Shown piece after piece: positions 10,548 to 22,794 of a stretch of 64,000 bases of DNA. How positions within the stretch are numbered: position 1 is the stretch's first letter; every line of letters starts with the position of its first letter. The notes beneath the pieces were generated by a model. The model was not told the DNA's origin, ran no database searches, and worked only from the letters and a program-made list of their open reading frames with translations. This DNA comes from Crocodylus rhombifer (lineage: Eukaryota; Chordata; Crocodylia; Crocodylidae). A program made the position numbers and the translations under genes. The stretch is from NCBI GenBank assembly GCA_038503035.1, contig JAVSML010021640.1, positions 1 through 64,000 on the forward strand. Direction: 5' to 3'.

Positions 10548-12175
10548 GATATCTTAGGTTTCTTTAGCTTGCTTGCAAGAATGCTAAAATCAAGGTACAC
10601 CACATCCACCAGCCTCCCCACATCCACAGAGCCAGTCACCTCATCATAGAAGGCAGTCAGGTTGGTCAGGCATGATTTGCCCCTGCTGAATCCATGCTGA
10701 CTGTTCCTAATCACCCTTTTCTCCTCCAAGTGCTTAGAAATGGATTCCTTGAGGATCTGCTCCATGATTTTTCTGGGGGCTGAGGTAAGGCTGACTGCTC
10801 TGTAGTTCCCTGGATCTCCCTTCTTTCCTTTTGTAAATATGGGCACTGTTTGCCCTTTTTCAATCATCCAGGATCTCTCCTGATCCACATGAGTTTTCTA
10901 AGATGATGGCCAATGGCTCTGCAATCACATCAGACAACTCCCTCAACACCCTCAGGTGCATCGCATCTGTCCCCATAGACTTGTACATGTCCAGCTTTTT
11001 AAAGTAGTTCCTAAACCTGTTCTTTCAGCACTGAGGGCTGCTCACCTCCTCCCCGGACTGTACGGCCTGGTGCCATAGTCTGGAAGCTGATCTTGCCTGT
11101 GAAGGCTGAGGTGAAGAAGGCATTAGGTACTTCAGCCTTTTCTCCATCTTCTGTCAGTAGGTTGCCTCCTCCATTCAGTAAGGGACCTACACTTTCCTTG
11201 ATCCTCCTGTTTTTACTGACATACTTGTAGAAACCCTTCTTGTTACCCTTCACGTCCCTTGCTAGCTGCAACTCCTATTGCACTTTGGCTTTCCTGACTT
11301 CATTCCTGCATGCCCAAGCAATTCTTCCCTAATTATTTTTCCAAGTTTCCACTTCTTTCTTGAACTTCCTTTTAGTGATTTAGTTTACTAAAGAGTTCCC
11401 TACTAAGCCAAGCTGGTCTTCTGCCATACTTGCTAGTCTTCCTGCACATTGGGATGGTTTGTTCCTGCACTCTCAGTAAGGCTTCTTTGAAGTACAACCA
11501 GCTCTCCTGGACTCCTCTCTCCCTCAGTCTGGTACCCCAGGGGATCCTGCCTGTGAGTTCCCTGAGTGAGTCAAAGTCTGCTTTTCTGAAGTCTTTACAC
11601 TGCTGCTTTCTATCCTTCCTTTCCTCAGGATCCTGAACTCAATCATCTCGTGGTTACTCCTGCCCAAGTTGCCATCCACTACATTCCCCACCAATTCTTC
11701 CACATTAGTGAGCAGCAGCCCAAGAAAAGCATAGGCCCTAGCTGGCCCCTCCAGCACTTGTGCCAGATAGTTGTCCCCAGTACTTTCCAAAAACTTCCTG
11801 GATTGCCTGTGCACTGCCGTATTGCCCTCCCAGCAGATGTCAGAGTAACTGAAGTCCCCCAGGAAAACAAGGGCCCGTGACCAGGAAACTTCCGCTAGGT
11901 GTTTGAAGAAACCTCATCCATCACCTCCTCCTGGTATGGTGGTCTGTAGCAGACCCCTACCATGACATCAACATTGTTGCTCTCCCCTCTGACCTTAACT
12001 CAGACATTTTCAACAGCATATCTCCAGCTTCATACTGGAGCTCTGAGCAATCATAGGGCTCTTTTACATAAAGTACAACTCCTCCTCCTTTTCTTCCCTG
12101 CCTGTCCTTCCTGAACAGTTTGTACCCATCCATGACAATGCTCCAGTCATGCGATCTGTCCTGCCTTTACATTTT
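10548..12175 (-). mobile_element. CR1 LINE ORF2 fragment (endonuclease end, linker, early RT), minus strand
   Basis: On the minus strand the order is endonuclease C-terminal part (11500-12170), linker (11010-11270, with NKKGFYKYVSKNRRIKESVG) and the first RT blocks (10550-10890, with KGKKGDPGNYRAVSLTSAPRKIMEQILK and HGFSRGKSCLTNLTAFYDEVT). The middle and end of the RT are missing: the frame runs straight into the 3' end at 10547, so about 1.3 kb has been lost by internal deletion if both belong to one element. Several frames are broken. The subfamily differs from that at 2030-3400. Confidence 0.85.
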
Positions 12176-13865
12176 AAAAAGGTGGTCTGGGGCATCTCAA
12201 ACTCCTTTGAGATGCTGCAACACATATGTGCATGCTCATGTTGATGCGGCCCTATAGGGCTGTTTTGCATCTTATAGCAGTGGTACTCTAGGGTCCTGCT
12301 TTTTACATCCAAAATAGGCAAAATGAAACCTAAACACACATTGCTTTACTTCTGCAGTCATGAAGCTAGAGTTTCATAAAGCTGAACTCCTAAGAAATCC
12401 ATCCACTAAATGGGAGTTCAGTTCTTGAAAACCTTGCCCTGTGGGAGAACTTGTAGTTACCTCAGAATGAGCCTTATGAAAAGAAAGAAGATGGAATATC
12501 TGTTGAAGAAGGAGGTGGGTTCCAGGCTAATTTTTTTCTGTAGATAGAAAGATAAGTGCATATTTGTGAGTGTTGGGTGCACAGTACATAAAAAAAGTTA
12601 AGAGATTATGGAAGACAGGTCAGAAACCACCAGAGCAAGTGAAGATATAAGCAGAAGCAGAATAGCTTCAACATCAGCAGCAACTGGTAGGGTTTTAGAG
12701 CATGTCTGAGAAATGAAGAGGAGGAGAATTAGAATAATTCCTGAGAATTTATTCTCTGACACCTGTGAGCTTTCCTTAAGAGGCAAGCTTTCAAGGTTAG
12801 CCAATAGCTGGTATTACAGCTGTGGGACTTGGTAACAGTGAAGAAAGTGTTTGCATCAAGGGACATGACAGAGAGAAAGAATTAGATAATGATTAGATCA
12901 GAAATATAGGATACCAAAGACTTGCTCAGGTGGTGCAGGAACATATAAATAGGGTAGCTGCAGTAAGTCAGGCTTGGGGACAGATTGGATGGACCTTCTG
13001 GAGGGAAAGCAAGGCAAAAAGAGAGGACCCAGGTAAGAGAACTGTGGAAGGTTTTAACAGAACATCAGCCAAAATGAGGAAAGAAAAGGTGGAGTGTCAA
13101 AAAAGTAATGACTGACAGATTAGAGATCAGAGAGGCTACCAATACAACTATATCAGTTTGGGAATTAAACTGATCTTCTTAAATCGAGAACAAACAAGAT
13201 TAGGAAGAAAATGAAGTATTTTCTTACAGTTCTGCTGCAGAATGCAGCATTTCAAATAGTTAAATGGCATGGCACAATAAGATTGCTGACAATTGTTGCA
13301 CAGTCTCTGGCAAATAACTATCTTTCATCCAGTCAATAAAACATAGTTCCATATCAGTTATATTCTAGCATAAACCAGATGATTAGGCTGTCTGTCTCAA
13401 GCAAGAAAACAACTGTGATCAAGATTCCTTCCCACCATGTTCCAAAATAATGCATGGGCACCATGCATGGTCAAATTTTTTTTTCCTGATCACTTTAATT
13501 GTATTCGCAAACCAGTAAACATTAAATGAATATATTTCCTGCCCAAGTCAACTCACCAGGCTTATTTACTCTTAAACTACTCTCCTGATATCTCAGTTTC
13601 TTTTACTCTCCACAACTCCCACCTCTCTTTTATATCCAGTGTACAGTTTAATGAGTATCAACTTTAACCCTGAATCACCAGGATTAACCTCTTAGTAGAA
13701 TCAGTGCTCCTTAATAAAGTGTATTCAAAATGGAGCCCTGCTGCACCATTACAAGAATCTAACTGTCATTTTCTCTTTTGTTTGTTTTCATTTTGTATTC
13801 TGAAGCTTATGCTTAAAAGTACTAATTAACAAAATCCTTAATATAGACTGTTTTAATAATTCTCC
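12176..13865. other. Non-coding DNA
   Basis: No gene is supported. A perfect short palindrome with 10-base arms (GCATCTCAAA and TTTGAGATGC, 4-base loop) lies at 12192-12215. The rest is AT-rich unique sequence with only short chance frames. Confidence 0.5.
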
Positions 13866-13995
13866 ATATTTATGGAAATATGCCACCACAGTTGCACAGG
13901 AAACTGAAGTATAAAGAGGTTAACTGACTTGCCTACCATTAAACAGTAAGTGAGAGGCAGAAATAGGGTCTTGATTTTCTGACCACCAAAACTTC
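13866..13995 (-). repeat. MIR-type SINE relic, minus strand
   Basis: AGGAAACTGAAGTATAAAGA, GGTTAACTGACTTGCC and AAACAGTAAGTGAGAGGCAG follow the reverse complement of the MIR core and 3' region in order. The copy is divergent, as expected for an ancient amniote SINE. Confidence 0.65.
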
Positions 13996-14282
13996 AGTCT
14001 CCTCAGACTGGACGCTTATAGTCAGATTTGCAAAGGCATTGGGGTATTCAGAGACAGAGGCAGGCATCAGTGGGATTCTCAACATATCCCAAGCAAGCTG
14101 AAACAAGTGGGACTTAGTAAGTGTCTAGCTCACTTGGATACTCTGGCAAATCCACACATGTACCAAAATACTATTCAAATCTTTCCCAACCTTTCTCATG
14201 GTTTTCCACGTTTGTCAATTAGAGGTTGTTATAGACATACACTTTAAGGAGCCAAATTCTTCCCACCTTACAGGAGGTGTCA

Positions 14283-14409
14283 GAGCAGTTAAGGTGTTCA
14301 AAGGCTTGAGTTCCAGCTTCATGCTGGACTCAAGGGCTCCCTCCAGTCAACCCAGCTATAAATAGGTACCTGGTCATTTCAGGTAGAGTCAAAGGCCCTT
14401 GCAGCTATT
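14283..14409 (+). repeat. tRNA-derived SINE, copy 1
   Basis: AGCAGTTAAGGTG resembles an A-box region, and the tail TATAAATAGGTACCTGGTCA (14358-14377) is shared with the copy near 44290-44440, where the tRNA-like head is clearer. The hAT element at 14418 begins just downstream. Confidence 0.5.
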
Positions 14410-14417
14410 GACTAGAG

Positions 14418-14796
14418 CAGCGGTTTTCAAACTTTTTGAGCTGAGCCCCCACTTTGAATTATAATTTTGTTCATACCCCCATCCCCTTTAAGGCCAGAGG
14501 AGCAGCACAGCCAGGCACACGGCACCCCTCATCCTAACTGCCGCCACAGTTCAGCTCAGTTTGGTGGGCTCCACCTACCATGGCTCCAGCATCTCCTGCC
14601 TTGGCCCTACTGCTGCTCTAAGCTGCACATCCACCCAGAGGTGTAGCAGCCCACTGTCAGAGCCTGCCAGGGGCTCCCCGCATCCCCCCATGAAGCTGCA
14701 GTGGCACCAGCTCCTTGAAAACTTCTTGGCTACACCTCCACCAATGTTCCTTCATTCCCCCCCCCGGAGGCATGCGTGACAATTTGAAAACCGCTG
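14418..14796. mobile_element. hAT-like non-autonomous DNA transposon, 379 bp
   Basis: Terminal inverted repeats are CAGCGGTTTTCAAACTTTTT on the left and the complement of AATTTGAAAACCGCTG on the right. The element is flanked by a perfect 8-base target duplication, GACTAGAG, at 14410-14417 and 14797-14804, which is the hAT signature. It has no transposase. It resembles the Charlie/Zaphod-type termini common in amniotes. Confidence 0.92.
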
Positions 14797-14804
14797 GACT
14801 AGAG

Positions 14805-15204
14805 AAACTGGCATCCCATTAGGTCAGAAATTGTACTGACCTAATGAGCCCTCTATGATCAAGGGGAGCAAAAAACACCCCAAAACATAACTATGTTTAG
14901 TTTGTGTTCATATGTATTTTTTCATGCTAAATATTCATCTTAATTTAGGAAAATATTCATCCCAATTCTAGTGTTTACCTGAAGAAATGATACTATACCT
15001 TAAAGAGTATAAATGTCTATTTTAGGCTCCTGAGGCATGATTATGTACATATCATACACCAGTTTGTGGAATAGGGTAGACTTTGTAGTCTTTTCAGTAC
15101 AGTACTTGGGAACATGGAAGAATACATCAGTGAGCTTGCACCATGTTCAGATTAATTTTCTTATAGCTATATGTGTAAGATCTAAAACAAAGGCTAAGTA
15201 CAAA
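14805..15204. other. Non-coding DNA
   Basis: AT-rich sequence with no recognisable element or gene. Confidence 0.5.
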
Positions 15205-15747
15205 GGCTGACCTCAGTCCTGGGTAAAATCTTTGAAAAATTTATTAACGAGGCCATCAATCACAAGCTGGTAACTGACAGGATGTTAAGAAGTAACCAGC
15301 ATGGCTTTGTTGAAGGTAGATCATGCCTGACAAGCTTTGTGTCCTTCTGTGACAAGATAACTAGCCATCTGGATGAGGGATATGAGGTTGACATGATTTA
15401 CTTAGACTTCAGTAAATCCTTTGATTCTGTTTCCCACAGGATACTCTCAAACTGGAGGTTGCTGGGCTGGACCAATCTACAGTGAGGTGGGTGGACAATT
15501 GGCTCAGAGGCCACTTCCAAAGGGTGGTAATTGATGGAATGGCCTCATCCTGGAGGGCTGTCTCCAGTAGAGGCCCCCAGGGATTGGTGCTTGGACCCGT
15601 GCTCTTCAATATATTCATTAATGACTTGGATGAGGGGGTGGAGAGCTTTATGGTTAAGTTCACAGATGATATCAAGCTGTGGGGAAACGTGGGCACATTG
15701 GAGGATAGGGCCAGGATCCAGGATGACCTTGACAGGCTGGACTCTTG
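15205..15747 (+). mobile_element. CR1 LINE RT fragment
   Basis: Translated in two overlapping frames this is the RT core: NQHGFVEGRSCLTSFVSFCD, then DMIYLDFSKSFDSVSHRIL (catalytic Asp in LDFSK), [30 protein letters not shown] and KFTDDIKLWGN (FADD changed to FTDD). A frame break lies near 15481. The fragment ends abruptly at the boundary with family X. Confidence 0.9.
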
Positions 15748-16131
15748 ACGTCAGAGCGCGGGGTCCTGCAGGATGGCCGTGATCTCTCCAAAGCCCCCTT
15801 CCCGTGCCAAGTTGGCCCAGAGGGCACCCTCGATTCTCGCCCGCCACATCTTTGATGGTAAATATATATTAGGGAGGCTGCTTTTACATCTTCTTGGACA
15901 CGGTTTTGCTGTACTCTGACCCCGTGGGCTCCTGGACCCCTTGTGGGTCCCATTCTGCAATGGGTGTTTCGGGGCACCCTAGCCTTATGGGCTATGTGTG
16001 GCTTCAACCACCCCTTTACTACGCCCCAAGCCTCGTAGATGGAACTGACGTTGTTCGGTCTGGGCCTTATTATAATTTGGCCCCCTGGTCCTTCCTGGGC
16101 TCTCCGTGGCCCTGTCTCATGCTGCGCCCTT
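15748..16131 (-). repeat. Family X repeat, copy 2 (open frame on the minus strand)
   Basis: On the minus strand a 164-codon frame (15672-16166) is open through the whole unit. It contains EAWGVVKGWLKPHIAHKARV, then VKAASLIYIYHQR and GPTWHGKGALE. Copy 1 at 1185-1545 has corresponding segments in the same frame, and a shorter match (TCTGTGAGGCTTGGGCTGTG) occurs at about 52114. I cannot name the protein. A gag-like or accessory ORF of an LTR element is one possibility and chance conservation of a non-coding repeat is another. It is sandwiched between a CR1 body and a CR1-like tail. Confidence 0.5.
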
Positions 16132-16162
16132 ACAGGTCCCTTCCAGATCTGTGATTCTACAG
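16132..16162 (+). repeat. CR1-type 3' tail
   Basis: AGGTCCCTTCCAGATCTGTG followed by ATTCTACAG matches the terminal bases of CR1 elements in plus orientation. Either family X landed inside the CR1 at 15205, or a deletion and insertion removed that element's last part. Confidence 0.65.
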
Positions 16163-17157
16163 ACATTTGGGGACATCAGTTCTGGCAGCATACTAAAAGC
16201 AGCTTCACCCAAAGTGACTTGTGGGATAGGGGTTGAGAGGACTGGCTAGTTGCAGGGAGTGGTGGGGCAGCACAAACAATAAATCAGTGTGGGGGGAGGG
16301 AGGGGGTGAAAAGAGCATTCCTGGGGCTGGGGCCAGTGGCTGGGTTTTCCCAGCCCTTGGGCTGTGCAGGGAAAGTGGACAGAAGTACCATGCACCAGTT
16401 TGGCCTAAATTGAATAAGTTGATACTACATAGATCCAGGTTTATCTTAAACCAGGTTCTGCAATGTTTAGACCAGTTTGTGTCCATGGAACTTCTATACA
16501 ATTACAGGTTTAGACTGATTGCCTGTCACTGATACCGTGTCTGTAAGTATAAAGTCGACGTGGGGTGAGCTAAGTTTAAATCAAGTGGCTGCTTTGAACC
16601 AGATTTAACCACTCCAAATGTCTTTACTTAGTCAAAAAGTCTAAAGTGATATATAAATATCCAGTGGAATACGTATTTTAAATTTCAGTGATTTAAAAAA
16701 TAGGCCTTTCCTTAGTAGGCAACCAGAGTTCATAACTTGAATTAACAGGCAAATAAATAATGCACTGAAAGTTCATTTTTGTCCTCATCTATGATAGTGA
16801 TCTGTTTTACTATAGAGCCTCTTAAAAAAGGATCTCAAAGAGCAATACACTTACCCCACTGCACTTTTTGAGACCCACTTTATCATGGACTGAGGCACAA
16901 AGAGGTTAAATGACTCAGCAAATACATGCCAGACTAAGGTGCAGAATACAAGAGACCTAATTTCTCCTCACCTGCTCTAACTACTAACTCACAGTTACTC
17001 CTTAAATATTATCCAGTTAGCTTATTAATGAATCACTGCAAACTTGAGAAAATAAATCAAAACCAGTGAAAGAAGTCTATTATCCACAAGATTTGAACAC
17101 TAGTAAGTGCCTCACTTACTGAATATCACAGAGAAAAATCTGCTCGTCTATAAGAAT
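16163..17157. other. Non-coding DNA with a MIR relic
   Basis: No gene is supported. About 16815-16990 reads as the reverse complement of a MIR-type SINE (GGATCTCAAAGAGCAATAC, GACTGAGGCACAAAGAGG, TTAAATGACTCAGC). The stretch at 16380-16640 has repeated AACCAG/TTTAAAC motifs similar to 10260-10315 and may be a decayed DNA element. Confidence 0.45.
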
Positions 17158-17363
17158 CAGAGCCGTCTCTTGGTGGGGGCAAATCAGGGTGACTACCCCA
17201 GGCCCCACATTCTGGGGGGGCCCTGTGGACAGTGCCGTACAGGTCTCACTGAGGGCCGCAGCATTCTGCGTGTCTGCTTCGCCCTCCGGGAGCTTGCCAC
17301 CTCCCCCCCAGCCCCCACAGGCTGATAAGCCCCAGGCCCCACACACCCCTAAGGATGGCTTTG
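17158..17363. mobile_element. hAT-like non-autonomous element, 206 bp (same family as 52457-53934)
   Basis: Left end CAGAGCCGTCTCTTGG pairs with the right end CCCTAAGGATGGCTTTG. Flanks ATAAGAAT and ATGACTAT match at only 5 of 8 positions, so the target duplication is eroded. Subterminal blocks GCAAATCAGGG, CCCCAGGCCC, GACAGTGC and GGCTGAT recur at the ends of the 1,478-bp element, making this an internally deleted relative. Confidence 0.75.
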
Positions 17364-19139
17364 ATGACTATTTTGGTTTTGAAAATGCACTGTTTCTGGG
17401 TTGTTTTTCCCTGTCTAGGGATTCAGGAGTAAGAGTTTTATAGCTGCATGTGGATGTTCTTTCTAGAGAGCAGTTTTGCATTCCATATTTTATTAAATAG
17501 AAAATATAATTCTATGTAATCAAGTCTCCTTCTGTCCCATAGTGGGGAGTCTTTCCATTTGGCTAATAGCTGAATATCTCAAAAACAGAGAGAAGAGCTT
17601 TTTCACAGTTACTATTCAGAGAAACGGTTTACCATGCAAGCTCTCCAACCCACCTTGTAGACCTATTATTCTTGGAACATGAGGGTTTATAAAAACAACA
17701 ACTATTGAAACAACTACCCTTAATCAATATGGAAATGTCACGCTCACCAGCTGTTTAGCTCCTAGCAACGTTCTATCTGGATGCATCTGTTTTGGGGTTC
17801 TTTGTGCATTTACTTTACATTTTAAAATTGATTTTGTCTTGGATCCAGATCACATCCTACCATGGAGAAACCCATGAGCTAATGCTAGGTGGAAAAATCC
17901 ATGAACTTAAAACAAAGGCGTTTCTGTCAAATTTTACAAGGTAGGTGGGTGCTGGCTACTGATGGGTCAGGGTCCTAGTTTCTTAATCCATGATGTTGCC
18001 AGGGAAATCTTTGTTTCATTGGGGCTTTTAGTTCTGTCTACCACTGTACTTGTTCTGCTGGGACCTAATTACCTTCCCCAGTTTATGGATTTCATGCAAC
18101 AGAACAAGTTTATTTAGCTAAAAAGTCCCTGCATATTTCCTGGAGCACGATACGACAGTTATTCTCCAGTTCGTCTCTTTGCTGTTCAGCTATGTTCACC
18201 CGGATACTAAATACTACATTGATAAATGCCATAGAGATACCTGAAATGGTAGTCTAACTGAACAGAACATTCTGTGGAGGGGCTTTCAAAGATTCAGGAC
18301 CTGATGATGCCTTATTGCTTTGACTCTCTTTTTCGTCCAATAGATTTTGATTCCAAGGAGTCGCATTTCCATTTCTTTTACCTTTCCCTGCACAAAAAGA
18401 ACAAAGCCCTAAGGTTTTTTTCTTTCAAAACATCAACCATTAGGAAAACCCTAAAAATATTTATCCATGCCTTCCCCTATCCATTTTCTAAGACATTATG
18501 AGAGACAGGGAAGAAAAAAACTTAGTTATAAATGTTTTTCTCTTTTTTTCCTCCTCATATTTGGAATATTTTTGAAGTCTCTTAACAGGTTAATATAGTT
18601 CCAAAAAGTTTGCACTTTTTCTCTTTTCCCTAGTAAGAGTTTCTTTGTGGGCTTCCATGTTTTCCTGTGTGTACCAAATAGGCCTTCCCCCTAGTGAAAA
18701 GTGCCTCATTTTCATCCCACTGAAATCAGCGGTCTTCTCACTGCCTTGTTAGTATGTCTGAACCCTGATCAGTATGAATTGCTTCTAGTTTCTGGAGTCT
18801 GATATTCATTGTTCTCCTGTGGTCTGGCCCTTTCCATGAGGGTGCTCACAATCTTTTCTCCTATGCCTGAAAAAGGGTGCTTGTGCCATAAAGCTTGCAA
18901 TTAAGGATTTTTATTTTTTTTTGCATAGATCTAGTTGGCCTAATAAAAGGAACCACCTCTACCACGAGTTCTCATTCCTTTTGCCTCTAGCCCAACATGG
19001 CTACAACCTGGACACCTGACTCAGTTCTGGTGGCTTTTACCTGTTGGCCTGTCCCCCAGCCTTGTTTTCCACAGACCAATGCAACATAACCATTTCTAAG
19101 CCGATCGGGATTGGGATTTATTTTCCCAACTTCTTTAAG
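17364..19139. other. Non-coding DNA upstream of the CpG island
   Basis: AT-rich sequence with no reading frame or repeat that I can defend. It lies upstream of the presumed CMTR2 promoter and could hold distal regulatory sequence, but nothing specific is visible. Confidence 0.4.
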
Positions 19140-19149
19140 CAAAGGCAAA

Positions 19150-19950
19150 TCCAGTCAGCGTTTTACAGCCCTGGTGGGAACCCCTCCCTCGCGCCGACGA
19201 TGTTGCTGACTGCGGCTGCGCGGACTTCGGCGAGGAGACGCGGTAGCTAAAGCGAGGGGGGAGGATCCCTGCCCCTCGCGGACTCCTCGGGAGCCTCCCT
19301 CCTGGGGCGCCTCGAAGCGGATGTGCCGCAAAAGCAGGCCCCGGCCGGCTGAGAGCAGACGGCCGCAGGCGCGGGGTGGGCACCCGGGTGGGCGCTAGGT
19401 GGCGGCACCTCACGGGAGGGGAAGACGGGGCCCGGCGGGGGCAGGGGAGGGGCTCGTGTGCGAGACGGCTCCGGGGCACTGCGGCCGCAGGTGGGGCGGG
19501 GGTCCGGAGGCAGGAAGCCCGCCCTTAAGGCCCGGCAGCGGCCTCCACTTCCTCTTCCTCCGCCCCTGCAGCGCCGGCCGTCGGAGCCGCCCGGGTAAGG
19601 GGCCGGGGCCTTTCCTAGCAAGCTGCAGAGGGGAGGGGCGGGAAGGAGGAAGCGGCTCAGGCTGCGCTGGGCCCCGGAGCCGGCGGGAGCGGGCTGGGCC
19701 CCGCACGGAGCCGCCCGCCGAGGCAGCGGGGCGCTGCCAGCAGCCTCCGCCCGAGCCCGGCAGGCCTGAGCCGCGAGTCCTGCAGCCCAGAAACGAGTGG
19801 GAGCCGGGAGACCGCCTGTCCCGGGCCTGCCTCGGGTGGCACAGCCGGGAGCATGTGGTGGTGCTTGTCGCCTTGCAGAGGTGCCTGGCCCTGGGGACAT
19901 CCAGGCAGGGACAAGCTCCTCTCCTCACACCCCACTCTTCTCCCCACACC
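19150..19950 (+). promoter_or_regulatory. CMTR2: CpG island, probable CMTR2 promoter
   Basis: Base composition changes sharply to very G/C-rich with CG dinucleotides throughout (for example GCGGCTGCGCGGACTTCGGC), in contrast to the AT-rich flanks. There are many GGGGCGGG/GGGAGGGG Sp1-like sites and no clear TATA box, as usual for a housekeeping promoter. It lies about 3 kb upstream of the CMTR2 coding exon. Long reading frames on both strands here are composition artefacts. A bidirectional promoter cannot be excluded. Confidence 0.7.
19560..19594 (+). other. CMTR2: Candidate end of the non-coding first exon of CMTR2 (splice donor)
   Basis: GCCGCCCGG followed by GTAAGG (GT at 19595-19596) is a good donor match inside the CpG island and pairs with the strong acceptor at 22826, implying an intron of about 3.2 kb. 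The transcription start and exon start cannot be seen, so only the end is proposed. Confidence 0.4.
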
Positions 19951-20618
19951 TCTGGCACCCTTCAAAAGGTCTGGCAGTACCCCCGGGTGCCTCTGCACCC
20001 CGGCTGAGAATTACTGCTCTGAAATGAGCCCTGGAAGCCTGTAGCACTGCTGGGTAGGACCCCTCTGCTGGACCAGCCTGGCTGGAAATGGTAACAGTGC
20101 TAATTAAAGTGTTTTGAAGTAACCTTTTTCTTTGTGCGGAAATGGCTTTTAAAATGGTAACTTGATTAGTTTTTAAACCAGTAATCAAGTGATAACTTAA
20201 TTACTGTCAGGTTGAATGTAAAATGGCAGCTGTTCTAGGCACAAAAGTGAAATTGTTTCTATGTTTTTCCATGTTGAATCTTCCTCCCCGCCTCCCTTTA
20301 TATTCTGGAGATGGTCTAGTGCCAGTCTTTACCCCACCCCAGGTGATCGGGCGTTAATGCCCACAGAGAACATTTGGGTCCCTGAGACTTAAGCAGTCAG
20401 AGGGCACTCAAACATCTTAACTCATGGCTTCTGGGTGCATGCACAATAAGGAAAGCGAGCTGCATTTCTCTTCCTGTTAGGCCAGATTTTCAGAAGTGCT
20501 AACCTGGCTTAAAAGTCTAAGTCACAATTTTTTTTCCTCAGAGGGGTCTTAGGTTTTAAATCACTTAATAGGAAGAACTTTCGAAGTGCTGCAACTGCTG
20601 TTATACTACTTACAGGAT

Positions 20619-21044
20619 GCATCTACATGTTGAATTAATGATACTAAATAAACTCTGGCACAGTTGTGCTGGAGCTTATTGCTTCCAAGCACAGCATTAC
20701 ACATGTGCCTGGGACTGCCACATGTTGAGCTAGGGCAGCGCAGCCCTGGCTAACTCAGGGAGCCTGGAGGGTCAGCCTGCTAGCCTGGAGCTGCTTCAGC
20801 TCATGGTGCTGCAGAGAGGATGGCTGTAGAGAGGATGGCTGGGACATGAGAGTGCTACAGTGCGGGGTTAACTGGCAGGCAGCCCCCACACTAGCACATT
20901 TGTGCCCCAGTCACCCTCTGCACATGCATTGTGGTGGAGTAAATAACTTTGCCACAGGGCAGTACTTATACTTGGGTACTAACCTACAGTGGAGTTAATT
21001 AGTGTACTCTGGCCTAATAGCTTAATAGCTCCACCTATGTAGAT
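20619..21044. mobile_element. MITE-like DNA element in the CMTR2 intron
   Basis: CATCTACATGTTGAATTAATG at the left end and the complement of CTATTAAGC...GGTGGATACATCTAC-type sequence at the right end (AGCTCCACCTATGTAGATG) form imperfect inverted termini. Flanks AGGATG and GGGATG are similar. It has no coding capacity. Another GTAGATGCCCC end near 21382 suggests further related sequence downstream. Confidence 0.5.
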
Positions 21045-22794
21045 GGGGATGATTTACTGCAGAGCAAATTAGGCAATTTTGCAGTAAGCCAGTGGCAATG
21101 CATAGAGGGTGCAAGTGCACCCCCTGAGAGTGCTGGTGTACCCCCTGTCAGCCAGTGTTCTGGGGGTGGGGGGCAGTGAGAGTGTTGGTACCCTCACTGA
21201 GAGCGGTGGCGGGGAGTGTGCCAAGAGAAGCAGTCCCCCTGTGGCTGATCCCACCAACCTGGAAGTGCCAGCAGCAGGGGGACCTCCCCCCACCCCCCCA
21301 ACTGCTGACTGTCCAGTCAAGGGTGCCCCCCTCCTCCCCCAACTTAGGAGGCACCAGTAACCCATGCAATAAGCCTTTTGTGTAGATGCCCCCACCACAT
21401 TAGTAGGTGCATGCAGAGAAGGTAGGGACTCTAAATTGGGAAAATTTTAGTTTTAAGAATAAAAATCTTGATTGAACTTTTTCTCAGTTTCCTGACGCAT
21501 CTGGTATAGCCAGTTGCTCAGGGGTGATGTTTGTAAACCCTTAAAGTGATGCCATCAATGTGAATTAAATGAGTTTTTAAAATGGGTTAAGAGCAGTTCC
21601 CTGTTCCTCTGTCAGTTATGGTTTTGTGGTCACTTCCTCTTCTTTTAATACCATGTGTACGGAGATATGCTGTAAACGCATAAATAATAGTCACCTTGTT
21701 TTTGAAAGCCAGCATGAAAGAAAAAGTAATTGAAGTAACTGAGTAGCAGCTATTAGGGAGTGAAGCCTGCTGCTGGCCCTGTGTCCTGGGTGGGGCCAAT
21801 GGACAAACCTGGCACACCAGGTTGTGGGGCTCCTTCTGGGTCTGGAAATTCTGGCAGTGAAGAAACAGTGACGGTGTTAATTGCCATGGCAATTAACACT
21901 GGCACTACTTCCTTGCTGCCAAATTTCTGGATCTGTAGAGATCCATATTTTTCACATATAATAATGTACAACTCAATTTCCACCAACTGGTTTGGGATGG
22001 AGGGGGAGGAATGTGAAGGTTATATGTAAGAAAATAGGTATTTTTTTTTTTCCTCTTGTATGTAACTGACTATAAAAGTAAGAGCAAATGATACAGGTGA
22101 AAGTGAAATGGAGTCAATGTTTAAAGTTATTAAAATTAACTGCATTGGTGAGAAATGAAGCAGAATTTTTTTTCTTTAATTTTTAATATTGTCTCAATTT
22201 ATATGAATACCACATGCTTCGTTTCAGTATGGGTACTCTTTATATAAAAAGCTTGGGCATGTTCAAAGCATGATCATGAGTGCAGCCCCTAGATCACACC
22301 AGAATTTGTGCATGTGTTTAAGGAGATGGGCGTGGAATTAGTTCCTGGGACTTTAGGGGACACCATGGAAGGAGCAACTTTGTTCCATCTTGCTATTTTT
22401 TCAGCTTAGCCCTGTACCCCCCAGCTAATTCTCCATTGCATCTCTAAAATTTGGTAAATTTCAGTACTAGCTGGATGACTTCTAGCTCCTTTAGTTGCTC
22501 TTTCAATTATGATTTTTGACTAAATGAGCATTAGATCTAAATAGAAGCTTTTCTATGTCAGTGCCACTTGTATACATTTTTATTTCATTTTACAGATGAC
22601 TCTTTAAATCATTTTTGCCTTTCTTGTTATAGAACATAAAAACTAAAGATCAACAGGAGCTGAAACATTGGAATTTAAAAGAAAAACATCATCTATAAAT
22701 TTAGACTGTTGTCCCTGTGTCCTCCCCCTTAGCCTATACTGTTTACTTATGGCTGGGGTGATTATTGTTTGGTATGTTCACTGAATTTCCCATC
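21045..22794. other. Rest of the presumed CMTR2 intron
   Basis: No exon is recognisable. A block at about 21086-21370 starts CAGTGGCAATGCATAGAGGG, like hAT termini of the type seen at 44736, but the other end is unclear. The remainder is AT-rich. Confidence 0.4.

Noticed and set aside
19247..19958. Long minus-strand reading frames (182-217 residues) in the CpG island
   Set aside because: Proline/arginine/glycine/alanine-rich translations with overlapping open frames on both strands are typical of CpG islands. No domain is visible.
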